NCBI GenBank assembly: GCA_045540015.1
Contig: JAZQGP010000013.1
Location: 62,001 to 126,000 of the forward strand
Direction: 5' to 3'
DNA: 64,000 bases
Source: UMGS1387 sp045540015
GTDB lineage: Bacteria; Bacillota; Clostridia; Oscillospirales; CAG-382
A program made the translations under genes and the position numbers. Shown one piece after another: positions 60,101 to 64,000 of the stretch; the stretch's first letter is position 1, and every line of letters starts with the position of its first letter. Under the pieces are notes generated by a model. The model was not told where the DNA came from. It made no database searches and saw only the letters and a program-made list of their open reading frames with translations.

Positions 60101-61648
60101 CTCGGATATGTCGGGAGCGTCCTTTACCATGTCATTTGTAATTCCCGTAAGTTCGGTTATTACGTCGCTTATCGGAACATGGGGATTTACAAAGCTTTCA
60201 AACGTGTCAAGTACTTTTCCGCCTTTGTATAGAACTGCACCGATTTCCGTGATTTCGCAGTCTTTTGCCGAAAGACCTGTTGTTTCTATGTCGAATACGC
60301 AGAAAGTGTCCTCGTCAAGATTTCCGTCACCGTCGCCGTATACAGCCTTTGCCGTGTCGTCTACAAAATACGCTTCGATCCCGTAGAGGAATTTTATGCC
60401 GGGGTCAGTCTCACATTTGCCTTTAAACTTTCTGTAAGCTGCAAGAACTTCAGGAAATGCCTGAACGTTTCCGTGGTCTGTTATGGCAACAGCCTTGTGA
60501 CCGAAGCGTGCAACGGTTTTTATTAAATCGGGAACGGCAAAAACCGAATCCATTGTTGAGAGCATTGTGTGAAGGTGAAGCTCAACTCTTTTTTCGGGAG
60601 CGTTGTCCTTTCTGCGAACACGCTTTATAAAGCCAATTGCTTCAGGACTGAAGCTTGGCGAGCCGTCAAATTTGTCAAGCCGTGATGAGCCTTTCATTAT
60701 AACGCATTTTCCGTCTGAGATTTTGCCGTATTCTTCGTCCTTTTCAAGCTCGTAGAACATTTTTACAACGACAGAAGAGTCGTTGTCCGTCACATAAAAC
60801 GAAACAATACACTTGTCGCCTTTTTTTGTCAGCTTCTTTTCGTAGCCGAAAACCTCACCGCAAACAGTAACACGGTCGTTGCCCATAACGGCAGAGCGTA
60901 AGGGAGAAATATTTATGTCTTTAATTTTCTTGTAAACGTTGTCAATTTCCGAAATATCAAACATCATACCGCCGCTTGTAACAATGCCGGTGTCTGAGTC
61001 AAAAGAAAAGTTGCTCTCACTCTTTGAAGCACTGTTTTTGACAGGGCTTGAGTTTTCGTCTTGAACAAAAGACGTATTTTGCTCGGCGGGATATGAAGGA
61101 ACGGGTATTTCGGGAAGCGTGTAGCTGAAATCAAGGTCGTCATATGTAAGCTCGGTTACACCGCAGAAATCAATTTCGTGTCTTTCACCGAACATTTCAA
61201 ATATTATCTGCGTGAGAAGCTTATCGTATCCCTTTTCAAGAAGCAGGCTTTTTCCGCCGTGCTTTAAGGATATGTGAAGAGTTCCGTTTTCCGCGGAAAT
61301 TTCAGAGTCGTCGAGCTTTTCGAGAATTGCACCCGTCAGAAAGCCGTTTCCCATGATGTCACGTCTTGTTGACTCGTAGAAAACATGCTCCATGTAAGCA
61401 ATATCAAAGGGCGTGTTTTCAAAGGACGGATGTATTTCCATTATAGACAGCGCGTAGGCTTCTTTGATTGAGCTTTCTATGCGTTCAAGCGAAGCATAAG
61501 GAACGTACGATGGAAAGCGTACGCTGCAGCTTATGATACGTGCCTCTTTGTCGAGCTTTATGCTGTAGTCGATAACACCCGACAGAAGCGCGAGCTCGCT
61601 GTCTGAGGGCGTATATTTTGAAAACTTTTCAAGAAAACTCTTCGCCAT
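57146..61648 (-). CDS. polC: DNA polymerase III subunit alpha, PolC type
   Basis: 1500 residues, slightly longer than the ~1440 typical. Replicative polymerase of Firmicutes with built-in proofreading. Order: N-terminal domains (1-230), OB fold (about 240-335), PHP part with ELHLHTMLSTMDSVFAVPDL near 350, the DnaQ-like 3'-5' exonuclease inserted at about 440-610 (CVFDIETTGLSAKDCEITEI; HNATFDISFI; the HRAFEDAHM Asp), the PHP remainder, and the polymerase core with the zinc cysteines (YLCRKCKHSEFF, PPKACPVCGTEM) and the catalytic DKSPDIDLNFSGD. The C-terminal tail is Lys/Glu/Ser-rich (KKKTAKKEEPDSSDNGESQI). It follows ispG by 24 bases. Confidence 0.97.
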   Translation of the reverse strand: MAKSFLEKFSKYTPSDSELALLSGVIDYSIKLDKEARIISCSVRFPSYVPYASLERIESSIKEAYALSIMEIHPSFENTPFDIAYMEHVFYESTRRDIMGNGFLTGAILEKLDDSEISAENGTLHISLKHGGKSLLLEKGYDKLLTQIIFEMFGERHEIDFCGVTELTYDDLDFSYTLPEIPVPSYPAEQNTSFVQDENSSPVKNSASKSESNFSFDSDTGIVTSGGMMFDISEIDNVYKKIKDINISPLRSAVMGNDRVTVCGEVFGYEKKLTKKGDKCIVSFYVTDNDSSVVVKMFYELEKDEEYGKISDGKCVIMKGSSRLDKFDGSPSFSPEAIGFIKRVRRKDNAPEKRVELHLHTMLSTMDSVFAVPDLIKTVARFGHKAVAITDHGNVQAFPEVLAAYRKFKGKCETDPGIKFLYGIEAYFVDDTAKAVYGDGDGNLDEDTFCVFDIETTGLSAKDCEITEIGAVLYKGGKVLDTFESFVNPHVPISDVITELTGITNDMVKDAPDISEVLPKFLEFSKGCVYVAHNATFDISFISNDAEKLGIEFKPTYIDTVSVSRYVNSDLKKHTLDSIGKYFDLGDFNHHRAFEDAHMLALIFEKLIDKLASEGIHTLSLMSERMSEKCDPKKVKSYHQIILVKNLVGLKNLYKLVSYSYLDYYHRHPRIPKTVLEQHREGLIIGSACEAGELYQAVLLGKPWADLCDMAKFYDYLEIQPLGNNSFMLDNGTVQSEEALKEINKTIVKLGDELGIPVVATGDVHYNEPCDEIYRQILLAGQKFKDADRHIPLYYRTTEEMLSEFDYLGEEKAYEVVVTNTNKIADMIEDILPIPDGSFTPHLDGAEEELTSNCYKLAHEMYGDPLPEIVEARLKRELDSIISNGFAVLYVIARRLVKYSEENGYLVGSRGSVGSSFAATMGGISEVNPLPPHYLCRKCKHSEFFTDGSVGSGFDLPPKACPVCGTEMMGDGHEIPFETFLGFHGDKSPDIDLNFSGDVQGKVHKYTETLFGTENVFRAGTLGTLADKNAYGYVKKYLEERGLTVNKAEEQRLTNGCVGVKKTTGQHPGGIIVVPKEYEVYDFTPVQHPADDPNSNIISTHFAFKFLHDTILKLDELGHDVPTKYKMMETYTGLNVLDLPMYDPEVMELFISTKSLGVTPDDIGSNVGTFGLPEFGTKFVRQMIEESKPKNFSDLLQISGLSHGTDVWLGNAQDLIANGTCTISNVIATRDNIMVGLIQYGLENGTAFKIMEDVRKGRGLKPEYIETMKEHGVPDWYIDSCQKIKYMFPKAHAAAYVMSALRLGWFKVHRPLEFYAAFLSVAPGGFEAEICCAGKKAVQDFIAETETKIREKTASPKDADMIPTLQMVNEAYARGIKFLKPSLTKSHSTRFLPEDGAIRVPFSSMAGLGESAAKAIYDACSEGEILSVEDLRMKAEIGKGVIEIMRRNGVFEDVSETNQLDLFGTTFASEAQSTPEPKKKTAKKEEPDSSDNGESQISMF

Positions 61649-61672
61649 TTTCTTCGTCCTTTGTTTGTAAAA

Positions 61673-62728
61673 TTATTTTCCGAGTTTTTCCGCTTCTTCC
61701 AAAAGAGTTTCGTACACATTGTCAAAGGGAACTTTGCCGACAATTTCGCCTTTTCTGAATAAAAGAGCCCCGTCAGATGCACCGCCTGCAACACCGATGT
61801 CCGCTTCTCTTGCTTCACCGGGACCGTTTACAGCACAGCCCATAACCGCAACCTTTATGTCAAGCTCGCTGTCAGAGAGTGCTTCTTCAACACGCTTTGC
61901 AAGCCCGAATACGTCAAGCGTACAGCGTGAACAGGTAGGGCAGGATATAACCTTTACACCGCTTCGTATTCCGAGACAGCGGAGCAGGTCTTTAGCTGCT
62001 TTTACTTCCTTTACAACATCGTCTGAGAGTGAAACGCGGAGCGTATCTCCTATTCCGTCGCAAAGAAGCGAGCCGATTCCGACGCTTGACTTTATAAGCC
62101 CCGTTCGTTCTGTTCCTGCTTCAGTAACACCAAGGTGCAACGGATAATCTGTCATCTGTGAAAACAGTCGGTTTGCCTTTATTGTGTTTTCAACGGTGGA
62201 GGATTTTATTGAAACGACAATGTCGTTAAAATCAAATTTTTCAAGCAGCTTTACATGATACATTGCACTTTCGCAAAGCGCTTCCGGTGTAGGCGAACCG
62301 TATTTTTCAAGTATATGCTTTTCAAGAGAGCCGGCGTTTACACCTATTCGTATCGGAATGTTTTTGCTGCGGCATTTGTCGGCAACCTCTTTAACTCTGT
62401 CATCGCCGCCTATGTTTCCGGGATTTATACGGATTTTGTCAATGCCTGCATCGGCTGCTGCAAGGGCAAGCTTGTAATTGAAATGAATGTCGGCAACAAG
62501 CGGGATGTGAGAATGCTCCTTGAGATAGGGAATGCTCTTTACGCAAGTTTCGTCGGGAACAGAAAAGCGTACAATTTCACAGCCTGCATCTTCAAGCTGA
62601 AGAATCTGGGAAAGAGTTGCTTCTTTGTCACTTGTCTTTGAATAGGTCATAGACTGTATGAGTATGGGATGTGCGCTTCCTATACACGTGTTTCCGATTT
62701 TTACGCTTCTTGTTTTTCGTCTTTCCAT
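61673..62728 (-). CDS. ispG: 4-hydroxy-3-methylbut-2-enyl diphosphate synthase
   Basis: 351 residues; penultimate enzyme of the MEP isoprenoid pathway, with a 4Fe-4S cluster. N-terminal TIM-barrel (residues 1-240; IQSMTYSKTSDKEATLSQIL, then NPGNIGGDDRVKEVADKCRS). C-terminal cluster domain with CPTCSRCTLDVF (two Cys), and MGCAVNGPGEAREADIGVAG with the third Cys and the ligand Glu. Normal length for the bacterial two-domain form. It lies between rseP and polC in an operon (20 and 24-base gaps), an order common in Firmicutes. Confidence 0.97.
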   Translation of the reverse strand: MERRKTRSVKIGNTCIGSAHPILIQSMTYSKTSDKEATLSQILQLEDAGCEIVRFSVPDETCVKSIPYLKEHSHIPLVADIHFNYKLALAAADAGIDKIRINPGNIGGDDRVKEVADKCRSKNIPIRIGVNAGSLEKHILEKYGSPTPEALCESAMYHVKLLEKFDFNDIVVSIKSSTVENTIKANRLFSQMTDYPLHLGVTEAGTERTGLIKSSVGIGSLLCDGIGDTLRVSLSDDVVKEVKAAKDLLRCLGIRSGVKVISCPTCSRCTLDVFGLAKRVEEALSDSELDIKVAVMGCAVNGPGEAREADIGVAGGASDGALLFRKGEIVGKVPFDNVYETLLEEAEKLGK

Positions 62729-62748
62729 TGCTGTCTTGTTCCTTTCGG

Positions 62749-63801
62749 TTATCTTATAAGCTTTCCGATGTCGTTTGCGGTTATAAATACCATTAATGTT
62801 AGAAGTATTACCATTCCTGCAAGGTGAATATAGCTTTCATATTTAGGGTTTATCGGCTTTCGCCTGATAAGCTCTATTATATAGAATACAAGTCTTCCGC
62901 CGTCAAGTGCAGGAAGCGGAAGAAGATTTACAATTCCTAGGTTCATTGTAATAATCATAACAAGGAACATAAGCGATTCAAAGCCGTACTGAGCGGTTTC
63001 CTTGATTTCACTTACAACTCCGACAGGGCCGGAAACTGCTTCTGCTCCGTATCTTCCTGTTACCGTGTCAATAAGCGATGCCCAGATCATGCGAAGCACG
63101 GAAACCGACTGAAAGAGCGACTGCTTTGCCACTTCAAGCGGCGTTTTTGCAAGAACTTGCGGCATAAAGAAGTTTGCGTTCCCGAATACAACCCCGCTTT
63201 CCGTACTTGTCGGGAAAACAAAATTTTCTATAATTACGGTTTTTCCGTCTCTGCGCACAGTCAGTGTTACGGGTGTGTCTGCTATATCCATTGCCTCATA
63301 CACAAGGTCACTTCTGACAAATATACGGCGTTTTCCGACCTTGAGAATTTCGTCACCCTCATAAAGACCTTGCCACGAGTCCATTTCGACACGCGTTCCC
63401 GTTTCGTCAACAAAGTTGAAGTAATCTATTTTTGCCGAATAGATATCTCCGCCGAAAATGACAATACCTGCAGTAATTACAAGACCGAGCATAATGTTCA
63501 TGAAAGCGCCTGCGGCAACTATAATTATTCTTTGCCAGACAGGCTTTGCACTCAAAGCCGTCTCGTCGTCGGTTACTTCTTCGTCCTCACCAACCATGCT
63601 GACATATCCGCCTATTGGAAAGAGCCTGAGAGAGTAGAGAGTTCCCGTTTTACCCTTTTTTGAAAGAAGCTTTGGACCCATGCCGATGGAAAACTCATAT
63701 ATGCCTACGCCAAAGGCACGTGCGGCAAGAAAATGTCCCAGCTCGTGAATGAATATTAAAAATCCGAACATTACAATGCCGAATATAATGTATAAGGCCA
63801 T
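62749..63801 (-). CDS. rseP: RIP metalloprotease RseP (site-2 protease)
   Basis: 350-residue intramembrane zinc protease. Active-site FIHELGHFLAARAFGVG (HExxH) in TM1, a single PDZ domain (about residues 120-210; LYEGDEILKVGKRRIFVRSD), and the C-terminal zinc-ligand motif NLLPLPALDGGRLVFYIIE. It matches RasP/RseP, which trims anti-sigma factors and signal-peptide remnants. GGAG precedes the ATG. It leads the rseP-ispG-polC operon; the usual upstream dxr is not next to it in the visible part. Confidence 0.95.
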   Translation of the reverse strand: MALYIIFGIVMFGFLIFIHELGHFLAARAFGVGIYEFSIGMGPKLLSKKGKTGTLYSLRLFPIGGYVSMVGEDEEVTDDETALSAKPVWQRIIIVAAGAFMNIMLGLVITAGIVIFGGDIYSAKIDYFNFVDETGTRVEMDSWQGLYEGDEILKVGKRRIFVRSDLVYEAMDIADTPVTLTVRRDGKTVIIENFVFPTSTESGVVFGNANFFMPQVLAKTPLEVAKQSLFQSVSVLRMIWASLIDTVTGRYGAEAVSGPVGVVSEIKETAQYGFESLMFLVMIITMNLGIVNLLPLPALDGGRLVFYIIELIRRKPINPKYESYIHLAGMVILLTLMVFITANDIGKLIR

Positions 63802-63938
63802 TTGTTTCTCCTTTTATTGCTGAGAGAGGGCTTTTGGGAAGCAGTCTCTTTTTGCTGATATAAATTCCGTAAAGCATTATGGGCATACAGTTATAGTTTA
63901 TGCATAAAATACGGGATAATGCATATTGATGTGAAATG

Positions 63939-64000
63939 TCAGTTTAAAAAGCCTTTGCCGTACAATATGTTTCCTTCTTTGTCTGTTATCCATTCGCCGC
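63939..64000 (-). CDS. C-terminal end of an unidentified protein, truncated by the window edge
   Basis: On the minus strand, a frame open from the right edge reads GEWITDKEGNILYGKGFLN then TGA at 63941-63939. The composition looks protein-like, and a gene is expected here upstream of rseP, but 19 residues cannot identify it. The 137 bases between it and rseP show no gene and no strong promoter. Confidence 0.35.
   Translation of the reverse strand, partial: GEWITDKEGNILYGKGFLN

Noticed and set aside
63802..63938. End of dxr expected upstream of rseP
   Set aside because: No DXP reductoisomerase-like frame reaches this region on the minus strand; the visible C-terminal fragment ending at 63939 is too short to identify.

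Overview
The window is a contiguous chromosomal segment of a low-to-mid GC Gram-positive anaerobe, most likely a spore-forming member of the Clostridia. The evidence is a PolC-type DNA polymerase, SpoIIE with a Spo0A-type promoter, LexA with a Gram-positive SOS-like operator, several S-layer-homology (SLH) surface proteins, MreC, and strong GGAGG ribosome sites with TTGACA/TATAAT promoters. I cannot name the genus. No rRNA, tRNA, CRISPR array, prophage or insertion sequence was found.

Layout. 1-11553: one-directional carbohydrate-uptake locus. It holds a substrate-binding protein fused to a carbohydrate-binding-like module (cut by the window edge), two complete permease pairs, a secreted NHL/TPR protein fused to a YIP1 membrane domain, and a DUF5696 surface protein with acidic low-complexity inserts. 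No ATPase is encoded here. 11700-13063: SOS-controlled lexA and comF. 13062-13360: a compact symmetric palindromic element. 13364-17556 (minus): mreC-comEC-holA. 17715-20716: a U32 peptidase-family RNA-modification candidate and dusB. 20708-21330: a dispersed structured repeat carrying a broken small ORF. 21399-26309 (minus): alaS, an NlpC/P60 hydrolase, a CAP-domain secreted protein and a 31-residue membrane peptide. 26493-29249: a P-loop ATPase, a TIM-barrel sugar isomerase-like protein and a YdcF-like protein. 29315-31968 (minus): an acyl-CoA ligase preceded by a putative poly-tyrosine leader-peptide attenuator, and an RsuA-type pseudouridine synthase. 32059-37147: membrane and housekeeping genes (COG2426, CPBP protease, tadA, Gfo/Idh oxidoreductase, DUF4830, PAP2 phosphatase, lipase). 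37265-48198: a surface locus with a membrane-anchored linker protein, a 2761-residue SLH protein and a second SLH protein. 48319-50712: an XPD/DinG-like helicase with an N-terminal nuclease-like domain. 50747-53189 (minus): spoIIE. 53266-56567: rpmE, a SbcD/YhaO-like nuclease and an SLH protein. 56559-57060: a second copy of the dispersed repeat. 57146-63801 (minus): rseP-ispG-polC.

The regions most worth a second look are the tyrosine-codon leader upstream of the acyl-CoA ligase (30988-31196), the 4+4 symmetric palindromic element between comF and holA, the dispersed repeat whose first hairpin supplies the stop codon of its upstream gene at two loci, the NHL-TPR-YIP1/DUF5696 transporter locus, and the giant SLH protein. 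A recurring theme is that the gaps between convergent genes hold either a palindromic repeat element or a terminator hairpin.
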